From positions 1 to 64,000 of the forward strand of contig CAMDRI010000004.1 of NCBI GenBank assembly GCA_945906725.1: a DNA stretch of 64,000 nt, read 5' to 3'. The notes beneath the pieces are model-generated. The model was not told the origin of the DNA. It did not search any database and worked only from the letters and a program-made list of their open reading frames with translations. Made by a program: the position numbers and the translations under genes. The stretch's first letter is position 1. Each line of letters begins with the position of its first letter. The DNA comes from Candidatus Kuenenia stuttgartensis (lineage in GTDB: Bacteria > Planctomycetota > Planctomycetia > Planctomycetales > Planctomycetaceae). Shown here piece after piece: positions 44,908-55,800 of this stretch.

Positions 44908-47031
44908 TCACGGGCGCGACTTGCGCTTGTCTTTGTCCCGTTGCCGTTTTTGGACGTTGACGGGAACGCCGTTGACGTCCTTCATCTCGCCCATTTCTTC
45001 GAGTTTGTCTTTCATACGGCTCCAGAAGTTGTTGGCCGGTTTGTCGGGGCCACCGTTCGGCGGGATGAGGAGTGTCGTGTTGTTCGTTGATGGAGGCGTC
45101 GGCACCGCGCGATCCAGAATTTTGCGTTCGCCCATGCTCCACACGCTCGACGCGATGAAGTACACGCACAGCCCGGCCGGGACGTGATAGAACATGAAGC
45201 CCATCATCAGCGTCATCCAAAAGAAGACCTTCGCCTGCATCCGAGTCTGCTCGTCGGTTGGCGGCGGCATGAACATTTTCTGCTGGAACAGGAACAGGCT
45301 CGTCGTGATAATCGGCAGCAGATTGAAGTCATTCCCGAGGAACGGCAGTTTCATCGGCAGAGGGAAGAGTGCGTCCGGCGCGGCGAGGTTGTCGAACCAC
45401 AGGAACGGCGCACGACGCAGATCAACCGACGTGCTCAATGCCTGATACAGCCCGATGAAGATCGGCAATTGCATCAGCACCGGCAGGCAGCCGCTGAGCG
45501 GATTGAAGCCAGTCTCGGCGAACAGCTTCATTTGCTCTTCGGCGAACTTCTGTTTGTCGCCGGCGTACTTCGCTTTTAGTTCGGCGATTCGCGGTTGCAC
45601 TTCCTTCATCCGCTTGGCATTGATCGCCTGTTTGCGGCTGATCGGGAACATGCAACTGCGGACGAGCACCGTCAGCAGCATGATGCAGATGCCGAACGGC
45701 AGGCCGAATGCGTGAAACGTGTTGAGCACCCACAGCAGTCCATTGGCGATGACGGCCACCAGTGAAGCCGGAATAAACAGGAAGCCGCTGAACTCGATGA
45801 CCTTCTCCGCCCCGAGCGGGGTCAGCAGCGCGACACGCTTGGGACCGAGGTAAAAGTCGTAGTCGTGAGTGATCTCGTCCTCGGCCGGCACAGTGTGCTC
45901 GACCGAACGAAGTTGCACGCTGACTTCGCTCCAGGCGGGCAGAGCGGCATTTTTCTGGACGACCTGCGGCTTGGCGAAGTCGAGATAACTTGCTTGCTTC
46001 TGAGCGGCGTCCTGCGGCAGGACCAACGCGGTGAAATACTGTGTGTCCAGTCCGATGTACTGGAATGTACGGTTGCCAGCTTTCAGTTCTTGAATCTTGC
46101 CGTTGTCGAGTTCTTTGACGATGGCGGCTGAGGCCACCGCGTTCGTGGTGAGGCTGCCGTCCTGTTCCCGAATCCCAAACTTCACGTCGCGAAACTTGCT
46201 GGCGTTCTCGGCGTTTTCTAAGGGCAAGCCGGCCGGGCCTTGCAGGTCGTAGACGACGGTCAGTTCCTTCGAGGAGAGATTCTTGAAGCTCAACTGCACA
46301 GCGAATTGATAGCCGGTCGGGTCTTCGTCGCGATTCGCGTCCGCCTTCTCCCAGCGACGGACTTCGTATTTTTTGAGAAGCTCCCAGACGCCATCCGGCG
46401 TCTTGATGCCAAACGTGACGCTCTTCGGAACTCCCTTCGCTTCGGCAGCGACTTCGACGTCTTCCGCGACGACATCCCAGTTCAGCCGCGCGAGGTTCGC
46501 ATCAGCATCGAGCTTCTTCAATTTCTTGTCGATGTCGTCGATCGCGAGTTGCCCCGTCACTGGCGGAGCAGCCTTCAGTGTTTGCAACTTGTTCGTCAAA
46601 TCATTGCCGAGCAGGCTGAGTTGCAGCACAGCGGCACCAGGCTGAAAGGGTTTGAGTGCCTTGTATCGCGGATCGTTCAGCTCGGCGGAGACGATCCCCG
46701 CGCCGACAGTGCTGAGCGTGACCTTCAAACCGAATCCAGTTCTCGGATCGTCGGAGCCGATCACGACGCTCTTGGTCGGATGATCGGGCAACTTGGTTTC
46801 AACAACGGCGACGACTTCCGTATCGGACTTGTCACCCTTGTCTGCTTTGTTCTCGTCCGCGGCTTTGTCGTCGGCGACAGCGTCATCCGGCTTTGGATCG
46901 AGTTTCTTAGCGGGTGGCTTTGCTGGCGGCGGAAACATGCCTGGAAACAGCTTCGGCCCGACGCTCATCCAGCCGAACAGGATGAGGAACGAGAGAACGG
47001 TGAAAGTCAGCAGGCGGCGTTGTTGATCCAT
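44908..47031 (-). CDS. yidC: Membrane protein insertase YidC
   Basis: 707 residues, inner-membrane insertase that inserts proteins alone or with SecYEG. The N-terminal helix (RLLTFTVLSFLILFGWMSVG) is followed by a Pro/Lys/Asp-rich linker, a large periplasmic domain (about residues 90-430) and the conserved C-terminal helices: FGICIMLLTVLVRSCMFPIS, ADELMKL-like QAINAKRMKEVQPRIAELKA, GCLPVLMQLPIFIGLYQALS and WMTLMMGFMFYHVPAGLCVY. The C-terminal tail is Lys/Arg-rich. The start fits the family. Confidence 0.96.
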   Translation of the reverse strand: MDQQRRLLTFTVLSFLILFGWMSVGPKLFPGMFPPPAKPPAKKLDPKPDDAVADDKAADENKADKGDKSDTEVVAVVETKLPDHPTKSVVIGSDDPRTGFGLKVTLSTVGAGIVSAELNDPRYKALKPFQPGAAVLQLSLLGNDLTNKLQTLKAAPPVTGQLAIDDIDKKLKKLDADANLARLNWDVVAEDVEVAAEAKGVPKSVTFGIKTPDGVWELLKKYEVRRWEKADANRDEDPTGYQFAVQLSFKNLSSKELTVVYDLQGPAGLPLENAENASKFRDVKFGIREQDGSLTTNAVASAAIVKELDNGKIQELKAGNRTFQYIGLDTQYFTALVLPQDAAQKQASYLDFAKPQVVQKNAALPAWSEVSVQLRSVEHTVPAEDEITHDYDFYLGPKRVALLTPLGAEKVIEFSGFLFIPASLVAVIANGLLWVLNTFHAFGLPFGICIMLLTVLVRSCMFPISRKQAINAKRMKEVQPRIAELKAKYAGDKQKFAEEQMKLFAETGFNPLSGCLPVLMQLPIFIGLYQALSTSVDLRRAPFLWFDNLAAPDALFPLPMKLPFLGNDFNLLPIITTSLFLFQQKMFMPPPTDEQTRMQAKVFFWMTLMMGFMFYHVPAGLCVYFIASSVWSMGERKILDRAVPTPPSTNNTTLLIPPNGGPDKPANNFWSRMKDKLEEMGEMKDVNGVPVNVQKRQRDKDKRKSRP

Positions 47032-47052
47032 GTCAGATTCTGATGCAGTTTA

Positions 47053-47084
47053 ATTAAAAAACAAAAGGGTGCGTGGACGCACCC
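47053..47084 (-). terminator. Rho-independent terminator of the phosphoesterase gene
   Basis: In the minus direction GGGTGCG-TCCA-CGCACCC is followed by TTTTGTTTTTTAATT, a strong intrinsic terminator. It lies between the end of the phosphoesterase gene (47114) and the yidC start (47031), so the two are separate transcription units. Confidence 0.9.
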
Positions 47085-47113
47085 CTCATCGTATTCCCGG
47101 TTCACCGATCGAC

Positions 47114-47848
47114 CTAGCGGCCATCACGAAGACGGTCACCGAGGAAGTTGTCGAGTTCCGGGATGTCGTAGATTTTCTTGGCCGTCGTATCGACGTCGTA
47201 CTTCACTCGGCGATAAGTCAGCTTGTCGTCGTCGAGAATCACATACGACGAATCGGGCACGCCGTTGCGAGGCTGTCCGACCGAGCCGACGTTGACGAGG
47301 TGCTTCTGATTCGTCAGCCGGTACTCGAAATTGACCTCTTCCGGAGACAAGAAATTCAAATCCTCGGTGAAGATGCCGGGAATGTGCGTGTGTCCCTGGA
47401 AGCACCACCGCTCGACCAAGCCAAAGATGCGTTCCATCTTGCGTTGGTTGTAGATGTCTTCCGGGAAGACGTATTCATTGAGCGGGTTGCGGGCCGAGCC
47501 ATGCACGAACAGCAAACCTGGCTCGCGGCGGATGCGGGGCAGTTCGCCGAGAAACTCCCAGCGGCGTTCACTGTTCTCGCCAGTTTCAAGCTGCTTCCGA
47601 GTCCAGAAGATTGCCCGCTCGGCTCCGGCGTTGAAGCCTTCCGGATCGAACAAGGCTCCCTGGTCATGATTGCCGAGGATGACCAGATCACAGCTCATGA
47701 CACGGTCGATGCACTCGCGCGGGTTCGGGCCGTAGCCGACGATGTCACCCAGGCAATAAATCTCTTTGATGCCCTGCGACTTGATATCTGCGAGGACCGC
47801 ATCAAGGGCCTCCAGATTTCCGTGAATGTCGCTGATGATGGCTCGCAA
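47114..47848 (-). CDS. Metallophosphoesterase (calcineurin-like)
   Basis: 244 residues. Metal-site motifs in order: [38 protein letters not shown] and [10 protein letters not shown]. So it is a two-metal phosphoesterase of the YfcE/diadenosine-type group; substrate unknown. The frame is open to 47926, but TTG at 47848 has GCGGAG upstream and gives the typical [11 protein letters not shown] start. A terminator follows. Confidence 0.9.
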   Translation of the reverse strand: MRAIISDIHGNLEALDAVLADIKSQGIKEIYCLGDIVGYGPNPRECIDRVMSCDLVILGNHDQGALFDPEGFNAGAERAIFWTRKQLETGENSERRWEFLGELPRIRREPGLLFVHGSARNPLNEYVFPEDIYNQRKMERIFGLVERWCFQGHTHIPGIFTEDLNFLSPEEVNFEYRLTNQKHLVNVGSVGQPRNGVPDSSYVILDDDKLTYRRVKYDVDTTAKKIYDIPELDNFLGDRLRDGR

Positions 47849-48045
47849 CGCAGACTCCGCGACGAAAACAACCGCACAGGTGCCGAGACGGCCGGGCAGT
47901 CTAGTGGCGTTGAGAAGTAGGGGCAATCATCGCCTTTCGGCCACGCGGAGCACACGGCTTCACGCAGAAGTCACCGCCCGGCGCGGGCCGAACGGCCGGT
48001 CAGGCAAGGTGTGCCGAGTGGGCGAGTTAGAGCGCCGTAGCTGCA

Positions 48046-48834
48046 TCAACCACCAGAATGTCCGCTTCCTTTGGGATCCGACCACCGAGACAGCACCGAC
48101 GAACCGATCAGCGTGGACGCTCCGAAGATCGCGATTCCCAGCAGCGTTGAGGCGATCACCGCGGCGAAGAGCTTGGCCGTGCTGAACTGCGTCCCCTGTA
48201 AGATCATATAACCCAGGCCGTGACGTTCGGCCAGGTTTCCGGCGAAGAACTCGCCGACGATCGCGCCGACGACGGCCATCCCGCTCGACGTGCGAGCCCC
48301 CGCCACTAGAAACGGCACCGAGTGCGGCAACCGCAGCTTCCACAGCACTTGCCAGCGAGTCCCTCGGTACAGCCGAAACAGGTCGAGCAAATCAGGATCA
48401 ACCGCCAGCATTCCGGCCGTGACGTTCGTCACGATCGGGAACAGGCTGATCATGAACGACACCAGCACGATGCTGTGAAAACCGGCTCCGAACCAGACAA
48501 CGATGATCGGAGCCACCGCGACGATCGGAACCGTCTGCAAAAAAATCGCGTACGGGTAACAGCTACTCCGAATCATCCGCGACTGCGAGAACACGCAGGC
48601 GGTCAGCGAGCCGATCAACAGGCTGCTCACGAACCCACACAGTGCAGCTCCGGCCGTCAGCCCGATCGCGGTGAGTAGTTCCGAGCAGTTCTCCACCGCC
48701 GCCTGTAACACGCCACTCGGCTTCGGAACCAAAAAGGCTTTGATACCGAAGCCCATGACCACGTAATGCCACGCCGCGATCACGAGCACAAACAACACTG
48801 CCGGAGGCAACGCCACTTTGACGACTCGATTCAT
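48046..48834 (-). CDS. ABC transporter permease (SsuC/TauC/NrtB type)
   Basis: 262 residues, polytopic inner-membrane permease. The permease signature is in GARTSSGMAVVGAIVGEFFA, with YAIFLQTVPIVAVAPIIVVW before it. It should import a small oxyanion, sulfonate or nucleobase precursor; substrate not decidable. ATG 48834 overlaps the ATPase gene stop by four bases (ATGA), so translation is coupled. No substrate-binding gene is nearby. Confidence 0.93.
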   Translation of the reverse strand: MNRVVKVALPPAVLFVLVIAAWHYVVMGFGIKAFLVPKPSGVLQAAVENCSELLTAIGLTAGAALCGFVSSLLIGSLTACVFSQSRMIRSSCYPYAIFLQTVPIVAVAPIIVVWFGAGFHSIVLVSFMISLFPIVTNVTAGMLAVDPDLLDLFRLYRGTRWQVLWKLRLPHSVPFLVAGARTSSGMAVVGAIVGEFFAGNLAERHGLGYMILQGTQFSTAKLFAAVIASTLLGIAIFGASTLIGSSVLSRWSDPKGSGHSGG

Positions 48835-49769
48835 TGCGCGGCCTCCCTCAGGCAGCGGCTAACCTCACCGGTCAGCTTTGCGAACTCCAGCGTCGAACGG
48901 AGTTCCACGTTGCGCGGATGCTCGAACGGCACGGCGATATCGGCAACGAGCGTGCCGGGAGAATTGCTCATCACCAGCACGCGCTGGCTGAGAAACACCG
49001 CCTCGGAGACGTTGTGCGTCACAAAGATTCCCGTCCAGCGCTGTTCGGTCCAGATGCGGAGCAGTTCTTCGTTGAGCTGTTGCCGCAGCAAGTCGTCGAG
49101 CGCCGCGAACGGCTCATCGAGCAGCAGCAACTCCGGATGCGTGACCAGCGCTCGCGCGAGCGAGACGCGCATCCGCATTCCGCCCGAGAGCATTCGCGGC
49201 CGCTTGACCGCGTCGTCTGGCTTCAGGCCAACCAATTGGAGGCTGTTGTTGACGGCGACCTGCTGCTCGGCGAACGACACGCCGCGCAGTTCCAGCGGCA
49301 GCCGGATGTTGTCGAAGACGCTTCGCCAAGGCAGCAGGTTGGAATCTTGAAACACGAACGCGACGCGAGGATCGCCTGTGGCTATTCCCTCTCCCCCAGG
49401 AAGAGGGCTAGGGTGAGGAACCAGAGGCGTTTTAGTTTTCTCGCGCGCAGACCTCTGATGCCTGGTCGAAAATTCCCGGGCTACGTCGATCGCTTGCCGT
49501 CCCTCACCCGGCCTTCGGCCACCTTCTCCCAAAGGGAAAGGGGACGTGGCGACGCTCACTTTGAGTTCACCACCCGTCGGTAACATCAAACCGGCGATCA
49601 TCCGCAGCAGCGTCGATTTGCCGCATCCGGACGGACCGACCATCGAAATCAATTCACCGTGCGAGACCGCAAGATTCGCGTCGCGCACACCCAGTTGGCC
49701 GGATGCGAATCGCATCTCGACACCGATCGCATTGACACACAAGTCTTGCGGCAAGGGGGCTGTTTCCAA
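48831..49769 (-). CDS. ABC transporter ATPase with an inserted palindromic element
   Basis: About 312 residues. Walker A GPSGCGKST (44-52), Q-loop VFQDSNLLPW, signature LSGGMRMRVSLARAL, Walker B LLLLDEPFAALDD and switch His in VTHNVSEA. Between Walker A and the Q-loop, where the family has 10-15 residues, lie about 55 residues encoded by repeat family A (49384-49548). Upstream, the frame is open to 49868 through a family B half repeat; TTG at 49769 is the first start codon downstream of that repeat, so it is my choice, but the start is uncertain. It works with the permease at 48046. Confidence 0.85.
   Translation of the reverse strand: METAPLPQDLCVNAIGVEMRFASGQLGVRDANLAVSHGELISMVGPSGCGKSTLLRMIAGLMLPTGGELKVSVATSPFPLGEGGRRPGEGRQAIDVAREFSTRHQRSAREKTKTPLVPHPSPLPGGEGIATGDPRVAFVFQDSNLLPWRSVFDNIRLPLELRGVSFAEQQVAVNNSLQLVGLKPDDAVKRPRMLSGGMRMRVSLARALVTHPELLLLDEPFAALDDLLRQQLNEELLRIWTEQRWTGIFVTHNVSEAVFLSQRVLVMSNSPGTLVADIAVPFEHPRNVELRSTLEFAKLTGEVSRCLREAAQ
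49384..49548. repeat. Repeat family A, copy 2, inside ABC ATPase
   Basis: On the minus strand it reads ATSPFPLGEGGRRPGEG, then a variable core, then VPHPSPLPGGEG. No stop or frameshift is introduced. It lies in the loop between Walker A and the Q-loop. Confidence 0.92.
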
Positions 49770-49773
49770 TTTG

Positions 49774-49800
49774 TAGCCACGCTCGCCAGAACGTGGGCCA
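49774..49800. repeat. Repeat family B, half copy
   Basis: GTAGCCACGCTCGCCAGAAC followed by GTGGGCC, one base different from the left arm at 926-950. Placed between the giant gene end (49841) and the ATPase start. Confidence 0.85.
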
Positions 49801-49840
49801 GCCGACCTGGAACAACATTCTGGCAAAAGTCGCGACTCTC

Positions 49841-52800
49841 CTACGAGGCGGCGGCATTCTGACGGCAACTTTGCAGGACGCCAATCCCCAGCACGATGGA
49901 TGCAATCGCAAACGCCACAAAGCAGGCTTCACTGAACGGCGACGGCAGAAAGAACATGCCGAGCAATCCGAGCACGCTCAGCCCGCCGCTAAATTGGCGA
50001 CACGGAAAACCGCTCGATGAGCCGGCGATCAGCCGCAACAGCCAAACTGCGATCGAAGCCCAAATCACCGCCCACACCAAGCCGAGCCCTGACTTGTCTG
50101 ACTCATTCGACCGCACGGACAACGCCAGCCGCGGCGAACCGCTCGCGCGAGAGAACCGCAAGACATTCCCATCGCGCTGAATCTCGATGGGCAGCGACAA
50201 GCCACCGGCCTGCGTCCAGCCAGACATGCCGACAGGTTCTTCAATCAAAGCAGCAAGGGATTGCTGGTCCGCAGAGACATTAAGATTAATGGAACCAACA
50301 TTGGTCGAACCCACAACGCCCCAATTGTTGTTCACGCCAACTCCGAACGGCAATCTGCCGCTCACTGGACCACTTCCTCGGCCACCGAAGCCGCCTGGTC
50401 CTCCTCCAGCTTGACCGCCGCCACCTTGTTGGCCTCCTCCCAACGGAACCCCGTTGCGGCCTCGGCGACCGTTGGCGAGATCGGACCTTCCCATCATCCC
50501 TGCCATTCCATCAAAAAGGCCTCGCTCTCCGCCTACAGCGCCACCCATCCCTGCTGCGCCCGGTGGAGCGGGTGCGTTGGTGACGTTCGACTCACGGCTC
50601 TGCTGTTGTGGAATCGCGAACTGCTGCGCCTGCTGCTGCGCCATCTTCTCGTTGTCGACCGCTTTGTTGAGTTCGCCGAGTTGATCGACCGCTTGTTTGC
50701 GGCGATTGGCTCGATCGACTTCAGAGACACCCTTCCCGGCCGATTGCCGCGTACCTGCGGTTCGTCCTAAGGGAGCTGCACCCGGCTTCTGCGCCGCCGG
50801 CGGTGAATCCCGAGCGACATTGAGTTTGAACTTCAGGCCGCTGTCCAAACTGGTGCCGGGAGCGCCTGCTCCCAGGAGCGAGTCCGTGACATTGCTGAGA
50901 TTCAGCACACCGTCACCGTTCCGGTCTTCGCCGGGGTCGAGCACTCCGTTGCCGTTCAAGTCCTCCCCGTTGCTGATGACCGCCGAGTTGCCGAAGAACA
51001 GGTCGCGGTTGTTGTCGGCCACGATCTGGCGCTGGAAGCCTCCCCCTTGCTGACCCCCTTGGCCGAAGAAGAGTTTGCTGTTCACGTTGGCCTTGGCTTC
51101 GCGTTGCGCGGCGAGAGCTTGAGCCGCCTGCTGCTGATCCTTCGCGACATAAAAATTCGACCCGCCATCCGTCTGCTCGATGATGATGCGGCTTTCGAGG
51201 TCGGCATTCTTCGCGTCGAACTCCTGCAGCGATTCCGCCAGCTTGCGCCCTTCTTCCGACTGCGGCGCGGAACCCGGGCCGATGCCGGATCGATTGTCGT
51301 AGTTGTGCAGCGCCAGTCCGAGTTGCTTGAGATTGTTCCGAGCCTGCCACTTCTGCGAACTGGGATTATTCCCTTCAATAACGCGAATCAACTCGTTGGC
51401 CTCTTGCAGCCACGTCGAGCGGTACGTCACGTCGACCGCGTCCGCATCTTGCCGATTCAAATTGTGCCGCAACGGATCGTTGACCTCTTTTGCCGACCAC
51501 TCCTTCGGGACATGCACGGACCACAGTGTCCGCGCGATGGGGATGCCGAATTCCTTGTCGTCCGAAAGGGACACGACGTTCGCGGTCGGCAATTCGAATT
51601 CTTGAGCCCAGACTTTCAATCCGCGCGGCAAAGCCCCGGTCGACAGCCGGCCGCTCAGCACGAGCTTCACCTGGAACGACAGGTCCGCTTCGCTGGTCTT
51701 GGGCAGTGCAATGAGCTGGTAAGTCTTGCCCTCCTTCTTGAGCTCCAACAGTCGCGCCGGTTGATCCGCGACGAAGACCGATAGTGCCTGCGACTTCGTC
51801 GGCAGTTGCAGAGCTAGAAACTGCCGCGAACGATTCTTGATCGTGTAAACGCACTGCATCCGCCAGGTGCCATCGGCCGCAAGCACCGTCGTCAGGTCCG
51901 CGAGGTTCACCGATGCGGCGGCACCCGCTTGGGCGGCGAATGACTTCAAAGACCATCTCGGCGCGGCGACTTCTGCATTCTGATCACTGATCTCTGGCCT
52001 CTGACCTCTGATTCGCAGCACGGCCGTTGCCTGGTCGACGAGATGCTGATCGACGACGATCGGCAACTCGTCGCGCTGCACGGCTTCTCCCACTTCGCCG
52101 ACGGGCGCGAGTTGATTCGCGCTGATGTTGATGACCACCACGTACTGCCTTTGCGTGTCGAGCGGCGAGAACGGCGACGCTTCTTGCCCGTCGACGGCCG
52201 GCGCGGCGGCTGTGTCACCGTCGATCAAGACGGCCCGCTCAAAAGTGATCGTCGGTGCGGTGACTTCGCGCTTCTCAGCCGGTGGTGGCAGCGTCGCTGT
52301 CGCCAACAAGAAATACCGCGCCCCAGCCGGATCTTGCAGCGCGACCGTCCAGCGCGTGCGACCGCTTCCCTCACCGGCCGATGCAAATGATGTCTGCCGA
52401 ATGCCAGCCCCTTGGAAATCCAGTTTCCCCGCCAGCCAGTCGGGAGTCGTGAACGTGAACGTGTCAGACGCGGCTTCGGCAATCTTCCACTGCAACGCCA
52501 ACGAGTAATCGACCGCCGTGTCCGAGACCGTCACCAGCGTGACTGCATCGGCCGACAGCTTCGGCACCGCGCGAGCCAAATCAAAACCGAGCACCTCCGG
52601 CATCACCACGTTCGACGTGAACACGAACTTTGTCGGCCGGCTGAGCTTGCTGCGCAGCTCTTCGCTGCAATGCTCCGGATCGGATGTCTTCCAAGTGTTG
52701 AAGCTGCTGACCGTCGCCTGATACGCCGGATCGAACCAGACCGCCGCTTGCGTCACCAACTTGCTGAGCTCCAACGGTGTCGGCGCGGTAATCTCGGCAA

Positions 52801-55800
52801 TCGCATCCTCCGGTTCCTTTGCGACGTTCCCTTGCAATATGACCTCAACCGCTCCGATGCGTGGCTCGGTGAATTCGACTGTCAGGACGTTCGTCGCCGG
52901 ATCAATGTGCCAGTCTTGCAGAGCCGTCGCATCGACATCGACTGGCAACCACATCGGCGGCAACTGCACGCTGACGCTCGACCGCAGCGCTCCCGCCAAC
53001 TCCCATCGCAGACGAGACGACATCCGCACCTTGCGACGTTCCACAATCAGCGCGTGTTCCGCGAAACCGGTCGATTCTGGCGCTCGGCGTTGAGCCGAAA
53101 AGCTGATCTCAAACGGCCGCTGCGTGTACCGGAACGCCGACAACGGTGCCCCCATTCCAATCCATGAAGCCCCCGCCTGCATCGCGAACTGATTCGCGTT
53201 GATCTGCGCCAGCCCTTTTGTCGCGACGTTTTTCACTGCGAACTGCGGCGCTGCAAACAACCCCACGATTCCGAAGTCTCGCGAGACCGCCAACGGAGCG
53301 AACGTCGGCAACTTGATCGCCACCGCCTCGTCGGCCACATGAGTCTCCAGGAACAGGTCAAACCCCAGCGAAGTTTGATCGCCGACCGCACGCCGCAAGA
53401 AGACGCGCAACACACGGCCATCGACGTTCTCGCCGAGTTCCCAGCCGCCCACATCCGGCCCGCCGATCGAGCGAACCTTCAATTCCTTCGGCAGAGAGAA
53501 CGAGACATCATTGATTGCTCCGCGCGGCACCTTGAACTGCCAGCCGGAAACGATTCGTACTCCCGCATCTTCAACCTGCACCGCTGTCTGTGAATCCGCT
53601 TGCACGATGGCATCGACCGCCCCCGCTGCTTGCTTCGGCTGCCAAGCGAGCCGAATTTCGCCCCCCGCGCTGATCGGAACCTCGAAGTAATTTGTAGGAT
53701 GAGCACTCTTCCCCGTCCGGTCTTTATCTTCCGTCGTCGGATTCTTTGAACCGTTCGGGGCGGGCAAGAGTGCCCAGCCTACGTCACCACGACGCATCCG
53801 AAACGAATTGCTGGCCCCATTCACTCGAAACGACACGTCCTCCGTCGGCGGGATGAACAGCAGCTTGCCGCTCGGCAGCGGATCGATACCGATCACCAAT
53901 TGCCCGGCCGGGCCTTGCTGATTCACCGGCACCTCGGCCGTCAGGTCGAGCACATGCAGTCCCGGCTTATCGATCACGACATGCAATCGCGTCGTACCGT
54001 TCTCGTCGCGCACGACCAACGCCGCCGGGGCCTCATCCAACTTCGCTTCACTGAGCGACGCCAACCGTAGCGGGATCGGCAGCACAATTTGTTGTTTGCG
54101 AAAACTGAACAGCGTGATCCGCGCTGTGACCTTCGCCGTCGCGTCAGGTCCGTCCACTTTCTTGTTCGGAGCGACCACAACCAGCGCCTCGGCCACGAGT
54201 CCGTCTTGCGGGGCAGGGGGAGTGACTCGCGATTCGGGATGTGCCGCATTCCAGAGTTCGACGAACTTCGCGTGCGGCAGATACACCCGCTCGGCAGCGA
54301 GCGGATCTTTCGGATCGTCGAACGGAAAAATGATCGTCGGCCGCACGGGAATATCGGGATTCGGATTGACCGCCGGCGCGACCGCCGGTCTCTGAACTTG
54401 CGGCGCTTGAGCGAACGCCGAGTTGGCCGCAAGGAACGCAAAGAGACACAAAGAGGCGGTGCGGCGAGTCAGCGATCGTGTCCAGAACGCTTTCGTTTTC
54501 ATGCGCGGCCACGCGCTGGCGAGCGACTCGCCCGCCGCGCGGAGCGTCCACAGTGCAATCGCGGCAACGGTGCCGAAGAAGATTCCGTCGAGCGTGTTCT
54601 GCCACGCCAGCGGCGCGATCGCGGCCAGAGCCAACGGCAACGTCAGTCCCAGCGCGGCCCAACTGGCTTTGAGAGTCCGCCGATTCGGAGGGAGCAGCCA
54701 CGCCAGGAACGCCAACGCCGCGATCCACACGACTCGCCCGGTCCAGCCCATTGCGCGATTCTCGTAAACCAGATCCAGCCCAATCCCGTTCGCGGCCGTC
54801 TCCGTGCCGAGATATCGAAACTTCTTGGTGGCCGCCCCGTTCTGCGATTCCAACGCCATCGTCAGCGACAAGAGCCCGCCACGTTCGCCGCGACGATTCA
54901 TTTCGTCGATGAGCTTCTGCACGCCTTCGATATCTTGTTCGTTGCCGCGAAGGATAAGGACGTCATCTATGTCCTTGACGCTCACGTAGCCCTTCAAGGG
55001 GGAGCCGGCAATCCTTACGGGATCGGATTTTGAGTCGGACATCTCATCGCGAAGTCCGCGTGAGTCGCGGACTTTCGAGGAGAACCCTTTTTTCGCGAAC
55101 TTATCGTCCGCTTTTCTTGTCGCCGCTTCCTCGACCAGTTTTTGGTTGAGTTGTGCCTGTATCTCAGGCAACGACTCTGATGTCGGAGGCATGTCAGTGG
55201 CCATCGGCGTCATCGCTTGTGGGGCCGCCATCGGCGCGCTCGTCACTCCGGCCGGAGCGGTCGCTGCAACTTTGCTCGGCTCGGCAAAGAACGTTGCCTT
55301 GTCGTCCGCGACTTCAGACCGGTCGTACAACATTTCGGTACCACCACTCACATCAATTTTCCATTTCAGTCCGGCGGCATTGCGCGCGGATTGCACCGAC
55401 GGAGCTACGTTGACCCACAGGAAGGAGCCGATTCCAAAAAGCACGATGGGAGCCACGACGCCTCGTTTCCAGCCCCAACGGAATAGCGACCAGATAATGG
55501 CGACGATCGCCAGTACCAGCACGAGGGCCGAGGCCATCCGAATGATGTTGCGAACGCTCGGCGGCGACAGCGACTTCGGCAGGTTGCTCAGCCAATCGCT
55601 ACGGTCGAGCGGGGTGGCGGGGTCGGGAACAAAAACTCCTTGGCTGTCGGTCAGCAGCAGGTCGGGCGGGTAACGCAGTTCCCATTGTTGGTCGAGCATC
55701 TGCATCGGCTGCGACACGCCGGCTCCGCTGAGCACCGTCAACTCTGGCGGCGGCTGACGCAACTCGCCCGTGCCGCGCAGCGCCGGCACGTTCGTCCGAT

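Noticed and set aside
49770-49868. Extended N-terminus of the ABC ATPase
   Set aside because: It would translate the family B repeat and overlap the giant gene end.
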